Origin: Ceratodon purpureus
Lineage: Eukaryota > Streptophyta > Bryopsida > Pseudoditrichales > Ditrichaceae
Assembly (NCBI GenBank): GCA_014871385.1
Contig: CM026426.1
Coordinates: 28,107,037 to 28,171,036 of the forward strand
Length of the DNA stretch: 64,000 bases
Reading direction: 5' to 3'
The position numbers and the translations under genes are program-made. This document shows, piece by piece, positions 24,901-36,828 of this stretch. Position 1 is the stretch's first letter. Every line of letters begins with the position of its first letter. The notes under the pieces are model-generated. The model saw only the letters and a list, made by a program, of their open reading frames with translations, did not search any database and was not told the DNA's origin.

Positions 24901-27711
24901 TATTTTACAAGCGTTTTATTTGTCAACAAGTAATAAAATTGTATTTGTGAAATATGTATTATGAATAAATTTCTTCGTTGCTTCGGTTGCCATTCGTTTT
25001 TCAATCCTTTTTTTTTTTTTGGTTTTATTAAGATTGTGAGTATTAAATTGTGTTGTTGCTTGATCCATGTTGTTCGTAACGAGTTCTTGTCAACTAGAAC
25101 GTATCACTCTGTTTCAATGAACCATGTGATTAGAATAAAACTCCTTAAAATTCTGCTTTAGTAACATTCGTCTAGATTCTACACACAGAGTTCTGGTCGT
25201 CCTTTCTGATTGTTGTCATAGTCTAATATATATTTCCCCAATATTCTGGAGAGACTACGTTAAGATGATTACTACAGTGATTCGATAATGCAATTGGTGT
25301 TAGTCCACATTAACAGCACTTATTCGTTGTGAATGCACATTTATCTATGAGACTGTCCGATTTTATTAAATTTTTAAACAGTTGTGAAGAGTGCGTCTGT
25401 CGTAAGCATGATTAAATTGTGTTTCACACAGTGTTTAAAGTATCTGTACTGCCTTATTGAGTGGATTACGTAGAAATCAAGCGACAGTTTGCTCCAGCGG
25501 TGTCTACTAACTGAACTCCCCAATTAAGATGGATTTCTGAAACTAGTAAAGGTTAACAAGGGGTATTATAACTGTCTTATGTCACCTTGTACCAATGTGT
25601 GCCCTCATACATGTACCTACTGTCGTTTTTTATCTGTTATAATTCAATTGAAGTGCCTAATAGTACTATATACGTAATGGAAATGGAATTGAAAATATTA
25701 CACAGAGCTGAGCTTCTGATCATTGTTGTTGCAGCACCTAGCAATTCGAAACTCCCTCGACATAATGCACTGTGAGAAGAATTTTGCTCAGAATCTGCTG
25801 AAGACGATATGCGGTTTCAAAGAGAAAGATAGTGTGAAGGTCAGGAGGGACATGCAGCGTGAAGGAATTCGCCCACATCTCTAGATGGTGAGAGACCCTA
25901 AAAACCCCTCTAGAATGTTGAAGCCACATGCTAATTATGTTCTCACACCCCAGGAGTTCGACACATTCTGCACAAGATTGGAGAACATCAAGGTTCCATC
26001 CGGTTACTGTTCCGAGATCGGTGCTCACATCAGGAGTAAAAAATTCGGAGCCCTTAAGTCACATTACTACCATATTCTGATGCAGACCCTCATTCCACTT
26101 GCTTTACGAGGGCTTATGGAACCCAACACTAGGATGGAAATTATGAGATCCTGTCGTGTTTTTAGAAGAATATGTTGTAAAGTGTGGGATCCTGATCAGA
26201 CAGAGAATCTAGAGGAAGACGTTGCAATCACCATGTGCTTAATGGAGATTGCTTTCCCGCCTACTTTTTTTTGATGTCATGTCTCATCTCCCCCTGCATC
26301 CAGTTAAGGAGTTGATTATCCTTGGTCCAGCACAGGTACGCTGGATGTACCCTGTGGAGCGAACAATGATGACCTTGAAGAGTCACGTCAAGAATAGAGC
26401 GAGGCCGGAAGCATCCATTGCTCACGGGTACCTGCTAGATGAGACTATGGGGTTTGCTACCTCATACATGCACGGCTTCGCCGTAGTGAGACGTAGAGTT
26501 TGGGACGCAGACCTTGAAGACTGCGCAGAATTTGAAGTTCTTGAAGGTGCGGCAACTGAAGTTATACTTTCTCGAGCAGAGTGTGACTTAGCACACAAGT
26601 ACGTCCTGCGAAATAGCACATCAACGGCTGGATATTATAGGTATTATCAACTTTCTGTGAAGGTCAAACTTCTTGCTTACTGAATTTCTGGCTGTCGTGT
26701 TTGGAACGTCTAGAGTATGTAGACATTTCAGTGATTGTTGATGGTGTATCACCTTAGACGTTGGCTAATAGTGTATTCCGTTAGGTCGATGGAATTAAAC
26801 TTTAGATTATTCAATTAACGTAGACACTGTTTTCATTCAGTCTCTGACCTTTTTTAAATATTCTTACAATTGTTTTTTCATTGATATGCAGCGAATAGGA
26901 ACATGAAAGAGAAAGACGTGGAGACGAAGTAGGTCCGGTGGAGACTTGGATGAAACACAGAGTTCACTCTCATGTCAAGGACATGTCAGATCCAGACGAA
27001 CATGATACCGTGATGATATCGAATTCTCCTTCCTTGACATGCAAGACTTATTCTAAAATGAAAGCTTATGGGAATCATTGGAGAGTGGACAATGATAACA
27101 ACAATTTGAATGGGACGTATGATAGTGGAGTTGCTTGTTTCAAAGCCAACACCCATTCAGCAGGTGCAGGTAAAGATTATGTTGGCATACTTAGAGATAT
27201 ATTAGTTTTAGACTATGGAGTCCTGAAAACACCAATTACGTTGTTCAGTTGTCAATAGAAGAAGCGACATGATAACCACGGGAATAACACATACATCCGG
27301 GATGGAGACGGGTTTCTTGTTGTGAATTTCAAACACAACACCTCTAAGACAGTTGATCCATTTGTATTCCCTAGTCAGTGCACACAGGTGTTTTTTGCAA
27401 CAGATGATTTGCACCCAATAGGTTCAGAATGGAAGGTCGTCTTGCGGAAGGATGCCCGATCCAGGAGGATGACAGAAGATGATGATGACATTTTTATAAC
27501 CACAAACGTGGATCGCACAGGGGATGTCCCAAGTTCCGCGTTCCAAAGCCACCCTGATGAACCGAATCTTGCTGGAGCAATTATATTAAATGACACAGAA
27601 AACGCTTTGGCGTTGCAGAGTTTTGAAAGGCTTGGTCAGAGAGCGCGCCGTGATGGCAGAGCAGACAAGGGTGACACATCTGGAAATAAGAGAAAGCGTA
27701 GTCGGAAATAG
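21914..27711 (+). pseudogene. CACTA Tnp2 transposase (TNPD-like), broken
   Basis: Inferred exons are 21914-21980 (uncertain), 22168-24129, 25735-26640 and 26892-27711, with matching splice phases. Domains in order: a transposase-associated zinc module near 22221-22330 (RIPCPCSLHRG, then VERHLLRYGR, with one expected Cys now His); Tnp2 (PF02992) from LPADNCLPESMYQAK through CPVCGSPRYKDM, LMRWHCENLSRDGK, SCDGICPF, RAQVPFEYFDVWIRPLIDEL and LDIMHCEKN; DUF4218 (FGALKSHYYHILMQTLIPLA, YPVERTMMTLK); and DUF4216 (YDSGVACF, LDYGVLKTPITLFSC). Breaks: +1 slips in T runs near 23154-23160 and 26265-26272, and TAG at 23839, 25882, 26896 and 27256. Those at 25882 and 27256 sit where Trp is expected. Total exon length minus the two extra bases is divisible by three (about 1,250 codons). 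The product would be the DDE transposase that cuts the CACTA ends. Confidence 0.85.
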
Positions 27712-28492
27712 CACTCTGCTTTCTTCGGTAAGTATAGTGTTGTACTCATTTGCAAAATATTTGTTTTATAAATTATCATAATAGTCCTTTACGATTATTT
27801 GATTGTCAATGCTAAGAGGGTGACAAATCGCAAGAAATTGAAATCGTAAATACATAGAAGTCTGTCTAATTCAGAAACTATGCCCAGTATTAATGTCTGT
27901 GTACTTTGACATGCCTCAGTCTAGAGAAGCTATGCTTTGCGTCTTCACTGGATCAGGACAGCAATAATAACTTCAATTTCAAAACTAGAGTGTAGACCAA
28001 GTGAACTTGCTAAATAACAAAATACCAGAGTGTGTACATGGTGTCTTTATCGACTTATCTTAAGCTTCCGTTTATTTTACTTAATGACGTGATTGATATA
28101 GGTGAACAGGGTCCAAGACTCACTTTTGCTGTTTCTAAAAATTTCTATGCCAAGAGTGTGAGGTTGTCGTGGAACAAGTTTGGTATATTGTGTCAATACT
28201 GTTGTAAATAATATGTTGAATGAATCAGAGTTCAAGATTATCCAATCAAAATGTGTCTATATTTTACAGGTAATAGTCTCTTGAAGATTTTTTAACCCCA
28301 AAATGTATTAGGATACACGGTAGTCGTTTATGTCAAAAGGACATGTGTTTAAGTCCATCACAATGGTCTGTTCTGCTTGTGTTTCTACACAATGTGAACA
28401 TGTTACCTGATCTCGGTTTTCTTTTTCCCCCGTTCTTAAGTATATGCATTTTGAGAACTAATTGTGTAGACCTTTTGCTTAGATTGTAAACA
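27712..28492. other. CACTA intergenic DNA, left of the nested insert
   Basis: Non-coding sequence downstream of Tnp2. It ends in AACA, the first copy of the target duplication of the nested transposon. Confidence 0.6.
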
Positions 28493-28515
28493 GGGTGTAA
28501 GTATGCTAGACCCTA
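28493..28515 (+). repeat. Nested transposon left terminal inverted repeat
   Basis: Twenty-three bases starting GGGTGTAAGTATGC, identical to the complement of 42911-42933. Three GTAC motifs follow within the next 60 bases. Confidence 0.9.
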
Positions 28516-30580
28516 TATACTTGTGGCAAAATGGCGGAGTACTAAAACTACACAAAAGTACTCAAATGTACTCAGTATTGGCGCAGGGTTTTAATTTTGG
28601 CCACGGAGTTGAGATCAACGGTGGAAATTGGATCCGTGAATCCTCCAATTGGGAAAGGGGTATCTTAGGCTCGGTGGCAGCGAAGGAATGTGTCTATATC
28701 CGGAGTAGGACACGGTACTTTTGGAGAATCCCATGGTCTGACATGGTACATGGTCACTAGACAGGGTGGACCAGCATGGTATCACGTTCTTATGGTCAGG
28801 CCACCTAACCCTGCGACCGTGGCAGCCATTTATACCTTGACGCGTGTTGAACCAAGGCCAAGAATGGAAGCAATGAATCCTATGTGATTTATTTTCCTAG
28901 TTGGCATCCAAAGCCCAAATGGAACCCACCGAACTTTTATTTGAAATGCTCTAAGTCTCATCCAACTTTGTCAATCTAAAATATTTATAAGGCAATATGC
29001 TATGGTTTCGACAAGATGCATAATATTAATGTGGATGTTGCCTGGATGAGAGTTCATGTCTTACGTTTTTTGGAATGTATGGAATATTTGTTAACCCAAT
29101 AGAAGTATTGTTTATTCTATTCGACCCAAATTCCATTGAATATGATATTAAAATGAGTAAGGAAGGGTATATATATTATTATCTCATTTTAATTTATTTG
29201 AACACGCATGTAATTCAAATAATAGTATATTCTAGTTGGATCTAAAATGTAATTAAATCAATATCTAGCATAGTTCATCGATGTATGTATATTATAATGA
29301 CAGTTTCCAAAGTGATATTTTCAAAATCACCATGTATTGTGAACCGTTGATTGTTGTAGAGGGAAAATAATCATTTATGAGGGTTTGCTATAAATAATGT
29401 GGGTTACAATATATATTGATTCCAATGATGTACACTTGTATTTCGTTCCTCATAAATTATGCATGTATATATTATATACATATATTTAAATGGTTCCAAG
29501 TTTTAATAAAATTTGTAGAATTTCATTGAATTCATTTTATTGTCCCCCTCTATCTTCTTATATTTTATTATTTCATTACTCTTACATTCAATCTCCCCAT
29601 GTTTTTTTTCTCCATTACTCTCCCATCCTATCTCCTTCTTAAATTTGTTTCTATTTCTCTTCTCCTCTACCTTCCTATATTTTTAATATTTCATTATTCT
29701 TCCATTCAATATTCCCATAATTTTTTCCCAATACTCTTCCATTCTATCTTTTTTTGTATTTTTTACTATTCATCTTCCCCTCTATCTTTTTATGTTTTCA
29801 GTATTTTATTATTCTTCCATTTAATCTCCCCCCCCCCTTCTCTCCTCCCTCTTTTTCAAACCTACTCCCCCCCCCCCCCCCCCATTCCCCCCCCCCTTTT
29901 TCCCCCCTTTTCTTCCGCCCTTAATTTTCCCTTTAAATCTCCCACCATTTGTTTTTTCAATTTTTATTTTTTTTATATTTCTTTCACTCTATCTCCTTAT
30001 ATTTTTATTTTGTCATTATTTTTTTAATTAATCTCCTCCTTCTTTTTTACTTTATTTTTTTTTAATACCTTTATATTATTTTTCTATTTAAATACCCACG
30101 TAAACAATATCACAAGGTGTATTCTAAGTAGTTTGGAATTAATAAAAAATTATAATACATTTAGTGCAAGCATGTATTTAGAATTATCATTATTCTATAA
30201 GTGATTTATTTGTATTTTTAGATTGTAGAAACATTTAATACCCATATAAATGAAATCATATAATGTAATCTAAGAGGCTCATAGTGAATCAAAAATAGTA
30301 TGAAGTATAGTGGGAGGATGTATTTCGTGTATTCCTTATTCTTTTTTTACATTTATTAATACTCTAATATTGTGTATGTTATTACAATTGAGACTTGGAA
30401 CTAAAATAGAGGTTTAGGGTACATGGGTTCAAAAGGAATTTAAAATTGACAAGCATTCTTATAGATAATTAAAACACCATTTACACAATTATAATAGTTC
30501 TTCTTGGGTACAAGATAGTATAATGGTTTAACATGATGGAGAATTTGACATCTTGGGCTGTATGGAATTACTAGTTAATG
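28516..30580. other. Left non-coding arm with polypyrimidine tract
   Basis: No gene is seen. From about 29540 to 30070 the plus strand is almost pure C/T apart from A-containing TATTT blocks. The phrase TTTCATTA(T/C)TCTT(C/A)CATT recurs near 29568, 29688 and 29800, spacing about 115-120 bases, so the tract looks like a degenerate tandem repeat. C runs longer than 15 lie at 29868-29883. The open frame 29599-30027 is a by-product of this composition and is not called. Confidence 0.55.
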
Positions 30581-30587
30581 TCTCATT

Positions 30588-30790
30588 GAACCGGTGATCA
30601 GAGGATAAGGTTTAGAATCGCAGTCTTCAGTAACCGGTGACCGAAGGTTGCGCATCGTGAGCCACTAGTGACCGCCGGTGGAAGGCCCCGTCACCGGTGG
30701 TAGCAAGTTTGGGGGAGTTTCTCTTTGAGGATGACCGGTGATCACCGTTTCCTCACCATCATCAACAGGTGATCACCGGTGGTCGTCTTC
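30588..30790. promoter_or_regulatory. ACCGGTGATCA motif cluster upstream of gene A
   Basis: Six variants of a half-palindromic motif occur within 200 bases: AACCGGTGATCAG (30589), AACCGGTGACCG (30632), GACCGCCGGTGG (30670), TCACCGGTGG (30691), GACCGGTGATCACCG (30733) and AGGTGATCACCGGTGG (30767). They end about 320 bases before the gene A start. The arrangement resembles a multimeric protein-binding promoter or a transposase/regulator binding array; function is inferred. Confidence 0.45.
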
Positions 30791-31108
30791 TTCCTCATTC
30801 CTCGGGGGTGTAGGGTGTCACCCCTAGTTGACAGAGAGTCGTTGAGGCGGCGGGAGGTGATGGTGTTGGTGGTGAGGAGATTGTGCGTGACGGCCTGAGG
30901 ACGAGGCGTATGAGTTTCCTTCTTTTCATTCTAGGGTTTAGGGTGGGGCGAATGGGTTTTCGTAGCGATGAGGGGGGGTTCTGAGGGAGAGGCGTATTTT
31001 CCAATACATGTTGGAGGAGATCGGGATTGACTGTGTGAAGGTGCGACATATCGGTGGCTTCAGAGAAGGTGGAGATCAAAGGCAGGTTGCGAGAAGTGAT
31101 TAAGGAGG

Positions 31109-34100
31109 ATGGAGGGGTCTGCTGGACGGCGTTCGGGGAGCACATACAGCGGGAGAAAGTCCCGACAGAGTGCACAAGCGGGGCTGGATGAGGAGATCGA
31201 CATCTCTGAGGGTGTAGGCGTGAATCGAAGGCGTTCCGCGCCGAAGAAGACTCCAAGGCCGATGATAGAGCGGATCGACCAGGTGGACTTGGAGATTTTG
31301 AGGTTACGGCCGCCACCGCGAGCACTGACACGAGAGGATTTCATGCGGGAGTACCCAACTCTTGCGAGCGATGGCGAAAACCCACATCGATTTCGGAAGG
31401 GACGGGTGTCTCCTGCTTTGTTGAAGGAATTATTTGGAGACCCATACGGCGATGGGGGACGCCAAGGTTATGGGTGGGCCCGTTGCAAGGAGGCGGGGGT
31501 GGTGAAGAGGATTCAGTACCTTCACCCAATTCTCTACCAACATCCAAGCAGTGAGATTCCTCCTTACCTAAAGATTCATTTTGCCAAGGGTGTTGCAGTC
31601 GAGTTCGATGAAGGGAAAGGGAAAGTAGATTGGTGTGCCTTTGGAGCTGACACTAATAAGAGGCAGGTTAATCGATATGAACAAAGTGTCGAGAAGTTGT
31701 TGGCTTTGACGAAGACGCTAGAGGGGGATAAGCCTCTAGAGGTTCGTGGTAGAGAGTGGGCAAAAATTAAGGTAGAGCCAGGGGTGCGTGGGGAAAGTCC
31801 AGGATGGAGTTCAGGGGTTAGGAGGGGAGATGTAGGAGACAGAACTTGGGAAGAGGGGAGGACGAAGTCGAGGCTGGGTGAAAGCGGCGGTATTTTCGAG
31901 TCTGGCATGGGATCAGGGGTGGATGTTGAAGGTGGTACAGAGTATGCACGCAGAGGAGGATCATGGACTCAAGGTAAACTATATCTTTCCATCTCTACGT
32001 TTGTATATGTATTTTCTGTCTTGCTTCTAAGTTGCTCAAATAATTGTGTTCAAATGGATTTGTCAATTGATGTGAGTTGTTGTTGACCTGTCCATTTCTT
32101 TAACATACGTGAATTTGTTGCATTGGTTGCTCCTGGCCTGATGCGCAGAATCGGTGAAGGAGAGGGGCAGGGAGGTACAGGAGCTCGTCACTGTGTTGAC
32201 TGTGGAGATGGAGGCGGACAGAGTGCGGGAGAAGGAGGCTCTCCAAAAGAGAGATCGGTGTAAAATGAAGGTGGAGCAGTCTGAATGTGTCTTGGAGAGC
32301 TACGAGCACCAGAAGGTGGAGAAGGGGTTGAAGATCGATGCCATGGTCAGTGAGGGAGGTGACGTTGATCGGGAGAAAATTAAAATGGAGCTCATAATGG
32401 AGCAATTATGCGATGAACAGTCTCGGCTATTGGGTTTAAGAGAAGATCTAGAATCGGCAGAGGCAGAGGTGGCCAACATGGCACATGGAATCGAGGCTCA
32501 TCATTTACAGTACAAAGCGCTGAAGGCGGAGTTGTTCGAGTTGCAGAAGGGAAAGGTTTTAGGGTCATTTTGGCCACGGCCCATGGCTTACTCAGAGGAG
32601 AAGGGTGCACAGGTTTCAGATCGAAGTGGACTTCTGGAGATTTCTACTTGTTCACTGTGTCAATTTCCGTTTCCTAACAGTGACATTATTGTATCATCTT
32701 GTAGGCACTTGTATCATCCCTATTGTGCATCGATTGTTTTTGTGCATGGAGGTACATGTACTGCTAAGGGGTGCCAAAATTTATCACATCCGGATTGGCA
32801 TAAGAGTTTTGGCTGGGGAGAGCCTAGTGCCGAGCTGCTTCAGAGGGCCGAGATGCTTGGATGTGCCGAGGAGCAAAGGAAAACCTTGCAACTAAGAATG
32901 GAGGAAGCAAGAGCAACTTGTCCGAATGCCGGTAAGTTTTCAAGCATAAAATCTATATATTCTTGCTAATTCGTTAGTACCTAGGAGTATGGTTCAGCCT
33001 CTTATGAGTGAATCTGAATATACGGTAAGTATGCTAGGTCTTTGTTTGGTAGTTTAAGGGTGTGCTAACTATACATTTTTGTAGTGTGATTAGTTTGTAA
33101 ACAGTGGTTGGCATAGCATTTAAAGTACGTGCCACTCTAGAGTTCTAAGAAGTACATTCGTCAACGTGATTTGTGTTGTCCACTGCTACTGTTACGTATT
33201 CACAGTGTTTAGAGTACTAATGCATGAGCTGAATGGAAACTGCAATTTCAATGCAATATACTTATAGTACACTTATAGTTCATCATATACTGACTAGGTT
33301 AAAGGGTATGTATTTGAGTGTACATTGACTCCCTACCTTAGAAGAAGTCGTAGTATACAATGTGATATTAGAAGTCCTTTTGTACATTAAGTGTACTTAG
33401 AATTAACTGTGCTGAATGTATGGAAGTATATAAGAGGACTTTAGAATACTTGATATATCTGGTTTCTGTATTTGAAGTACATTGGTATGATACATTAGAT
33501 TACTTGTTATATATGTTGACTAATGCTTAGGTACTTTTCTTCATGTACTCCAGGTGCATCTTATACTCGGGTTACAAACACTCTGCTTTTGTACGCATTG
33601 TATACTATGAGGTAAGATTTATTTTTGCTTATGTATGTATGGTATTGTTCATGGGTGCATGCAGTATGACTTGTTAGTATTATCAGTACTAATGTCTGCA
33701 CCCCCTAGTTGTACACTGTCGTGTAATAGAAGTACCCGTTTTTTAAGATGTGGTTCAGAATTATAAGTAACAATGATATATTTCGTGGGATTTCAGGCTT
33801 GTCGTATCCGAAAATCGCTCACCCTACTTCAAGGATTTCACCACCTAATTTCACTGAGGGTGAAGCGAGTCAAGCCACCAGCTCTCTCGTCGGTGGCCCG
33901 GGAATCTCTCTTGCTGCGTTGCTAAACCCTTTGCAACGCACTGTGAAGGAAGTGACCCGCAAAGGAGGGGTTTGGAAAGTTAAAAGCAAGGTAAAAAAAC
34001 TACAAAAGGTGGATGAGGTTGTCTATGAATGTTTGGAGACTGCTGCAGTGAGACGTAAGGGTAATGAGCCTGAACTCGATAGTGAAGATGAGTCGTCCGA

Positions 34101-35073
34101 AGGTGATGAGCGGTTAAAGCAGTTGAAGTTGCCATCATCTTCTGGAACGACGGACTCAAGTGGGGAGGAAGAAGACTCTGACGGTGAGAAGTCTGTGGAT
34201 TCCAAGGAGCGTGAAGATTCAGAAGATGAAGATGAGGAAGAAGAGGATGCTGCTAGGATGCCTACTCTAAAGTCGTATGACCCACAGTTTATAAGCCCAC
34301 AGGAGCCGCTGAGGGTGAAGATTGCTGGAGGTGAACATACTGTGGCTCCGATCGAAGAGATTGTAGCTCCAACGATGAAGATGCATGAACCTCTGAAGAC
34401 GAATGTTGTGAGTGAAGAGCAGTTGAAGAAGACAGCAGCAGTAGAAGTTCCTGGTTCCGAGTGCTTGGTGGGGCGCAATACAAGGAAGAATGATGTGAAG
34501 ACAGCTGTTGGAGCAGGAGAGCAGTTTCTAGAAGCACTGGAGGATGAGATCTTCAAAACACCGGAGAAGATTGCATTGAAGGAGTCGGAGAAATCACCTG
34601 CGAAGAAAAAGATGAGGGCCGAGAAGAAGAAGTCCAAGGAGGTGCCAAATACGGAGGAGGTAGGCCTGGAGGTTGATAGAGTTGGAGGAGAGATGGCGCC
34701 TACGCAGGAGGAAGGCGAGCTACAGGGTGAAGAAGACGCACAGGTGGGGAATGATGAGAGGGTAACCGGGAAGGATGGCCATACAAGTGGATCGAAGAAG
34801 CGGAAAAAGAGGATGGAACAAGAGAAGGATGAAGAACAGTTTCCGACTTCGATGGAGAACCTATACAGTGCAAAGCATACTACTCTTACTGCGCTCACAG
34901 ATTTTGCAGCGAGGCAGGGTATTGTAGAGGGTGGTGAGGACGCTAAGGATGACAGTGAGAGTCCCCAAGCCCCGGTAAAGTCTCCGGCTGGACTAGGTAG
35001 AGTCATGACACGGTCACAAGAGAAGCAAGCACTGGCGCCTGCACAGGTAAAGAAGAGGAAGAAGCGCCGTTAA
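31109..35073 (+). CDS. Gene A: coiled-coil RING-like protein of the nested element
   Basis: Three exons (31109-31973, 32149-32931, 33797-35073) join in phase across GT-AG introns and give 974 aa without interruption. Residues 1-288 are basic then mixed, with an unfamiliar conserved-looking block (GENPHRFRKGRVSPALLKEL ... QGYGWARCKEAGVVKRIQYL). Residues about 290-430 are a charged coiled coil. Near 455-500 is a C3H2C3-like finger: CSLC, then SCRHLYHPYC, then CTAKGC, followed by HPDWHKSFGW, which fits a RING-type fold and hence possible ubiquitin-ligase activity. The last 420 residues are acidic (EDEDEEEEDAA) with Lys-rich patches ending KKRKKRR, a likely nuclear signal. Intron 2 is crowded with GTAC. 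The gene lies just upstream of the SET gene on the same strand. Function in transposition is unknown; the exon model is well supported by phase and splice sites. Confidence 0.75.
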
Positions 35074-35354
35074 GAAGTAGATTTTATACGTGGCTACGGA
35101 ATGTAGCCACTGTGATGTATCTCCAACCTTGCAACGAGGCTGCTGAAAAAGGAGCCGGGGGTATTTGCTCCCTTTTTTGTTATTGTTTATTTGTGTATTT
35201 CTGGTGCGGCTTTGAGTTCATTTGTGCATGTGGGTGTATGTAACTACAACATGTTTTCAGCTATGGTGGAAAATCAGAATTCTTCTCAATGTTTAATTCT
35301 TGGCCCTTGACTGTTTTGGGGCTTTTTTTTGGGGGCTAGGACCCGTACCAGACT
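35074..35354. other. Spacer between gene A and the SET gene
   Basis: Non-coding, about 280 bases. At 35150-35176 GGAGC and GCTCC pair around an 11-base loop, flanked by an A run before and a T run after. This may be a 3' end signal of gene A; weak. Confidence 0.3.
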
Positions 35355-36427
35355 ATGCCCTGGTTTGATCCTGGAGATTTGTCGAGGGGGATGGAGGCTA
35401 TACCTATTCCAGTCTGTAATCCCTATGCTTATATGTCGCCATTCCGGTACATGTCCAACAGCAGGGTTCATGAGAAGGCCGCTCTGAATTTGAGCCTTTT
35501 CTCTCCGAAGCTTGGGAAATGTTGTAATTGTGGGCCTCGGGATTGTTTAAAATCTTTGCAGCCTTGTGAATGTGGAAAGGAGTCAGGTGGAGAGATAGCC
35601 TACAAGGAGGGTGGCATCCTCAAGGACCGGTACCTTCAGCACGGTGGCAACAATTCCCTTGGTTGTAAGAGGAAAAAAAAACTCTATTCGCATGGTGGCT
35701 CAGTGATTTATGTGGAGAGGAGGCTTAGTGCCTTGTGCGGTAATCGTGGATCACGCAGATTCATTAGAGAATGTAGTGTCAGGTGTGGCTGCCACAATGA
35801 ATGTGGTAATCGTGTTGTTCAATAGGGGATGAAGTATCCAGTAGAGATTTTCCATACGGGCCATACTGGATGGGGGGTGAGGGCAAGTAGACCCCTTCCA
35901 AAAGGTGTGTTTCTCTTCGAGTTGGCTAGGGAGATTCTCACAAATGCTGAGATGATTCTTAGAAATCTTGTAGCCTCACCTGGACCATCTTTCGCAATGC
36001 AATTGGATGCTGATTGGGCCACCGAAGCCAAACTTGATGACAACTCTGCGCTCTGCTTGGATTCCCAAATTTTTGGTAACGTGGGAAGATTTGTAAACCA
36101 CAGGTTTGTAATCCAGCCGGCTGATATGCATTACTGTAATGGTTCGAAGTCGTTTATTTATGTCTAATGAAAATGTGTGTTTCTTTTAGGTGTGAAGATG
36201 CCAACTTGATTGAAGTTCCAGTGCAGATTGACGAATAGGACAAGAGCATTTACCACGTTGCATTCTTCACAAATCGAGACATTTTGATTCATGAAGAGTT
36301 AACTTGGGACTACGGCTGCGACTTTACCTACGAAGACCCTGATTTGCCTTCCTTTGCATGCAAGTATGGGAGTAGCTACTGTAGGGATTGGCGTAGTACC
36401 TTTGTCGTATCTCGTAGATCACAATAA
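35355..36427 (+). pseudogene. Gene B: SUVR-like pre-SET/SET histone methyltransferase
   Basis: Two exons, 35355-36103 and 36190-36427, joined in phase (AG+G) at the NHRC motif. The text follows plant SUVR1/2/4-type H3K9 methyltransferases from end to end: AIPIPVCNP; pre-SET cysteines (CCNCGPRDCLKSLQPCEC, then ESGGEIAYKEGGILKDRYL, then CSVRCGCHNECGNRVVQ); SAM-binding GWGVRASRPLPKG; DADWATEAKLDDNSALCLD; GNVGRFVNHRCEDANLIEVP; HVAFFTNRDI; and ELTWDYGCDF. Oddities: the EY-x-GE motif reads FELAREIL, and the post-SET CxCG reads CKYG. Two in-frame TAG codons interrupt it (35823 and 36236). With those the frame would be about 328 codons, short because the long N-terminus of host SUVR proteins is missing. 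The gene lies inside the transposon termini, so it is cargo. The product would methylate histone H3 lysine 9 in chromatin, if active. Confidence 0.85.
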
Positions 36428-36828
36428 AAAAGCTTTTCTAAATACTAAGTGACATGAATCTTGCGTTTAATTAATTGTAAACACTAAGTGCTACATTGAA
36501 GTACTTACAGCAATTGACTGCAAAGATCCTTTGAATGCCGCATTTTTGTCCAACAAAGAACTTAAGTTCTGAATTACAATGAAGGATCGATCCAGTTAAA
36601 GAATAAATGGTCATAGTAAATTAGAAAGTAAATACGAATAGTATCCAAACTGTTACGAAGAGTACTCGAAATACCACAAAGAGCCATTCAAATACTACAA
36701 AGAGTACCCAAAATTAGTACATATTATACATTCCAATTTACATTAAAATACACAGAGTACTAAAAAGCACTAAGTTCTTAACATTAAGAGTACTTGTAGT
36801 ATCCAAAGATACTCAAAGTTCTAGTTAA
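36428..36828. other. Tail-to-tail spacer between genes B and C
   Basis: About 400 bases between two convergent stops, AT-rich and with many GTAC motifs (for example GAGTACTCG, GAGTACCC, GAGTACTAA, GAGTACTTG). No coding content. Confidence 0.6.

Noticed and set aside
29599-30027. A 142-codon open frame rich in Phe, Ser and Pro
   Set aside because: It is a by-product of the polypyrimidine tract, which lacks stop codons by composition.
30795-31331. A 178-codon minus-strand frame over the gene A start
   Set aside because: It is antisense to gene A exon 1 and its leader; Pro/Ser-rich composition reflects the GC-rich coding strand.
34023-35006. A 327-codon minus-strand frame, Ser-rich
   Set aside because: It is antisense to the well-supported third exon of gene A and has no independent motif.
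35800-36240. Treating the two TAG codons of the SET gene as splice acceptors (CAATAG|G and GAATAG|G)
   Set aside because: Any donor that would pair with them removes conserved pre-SET or SET residues.
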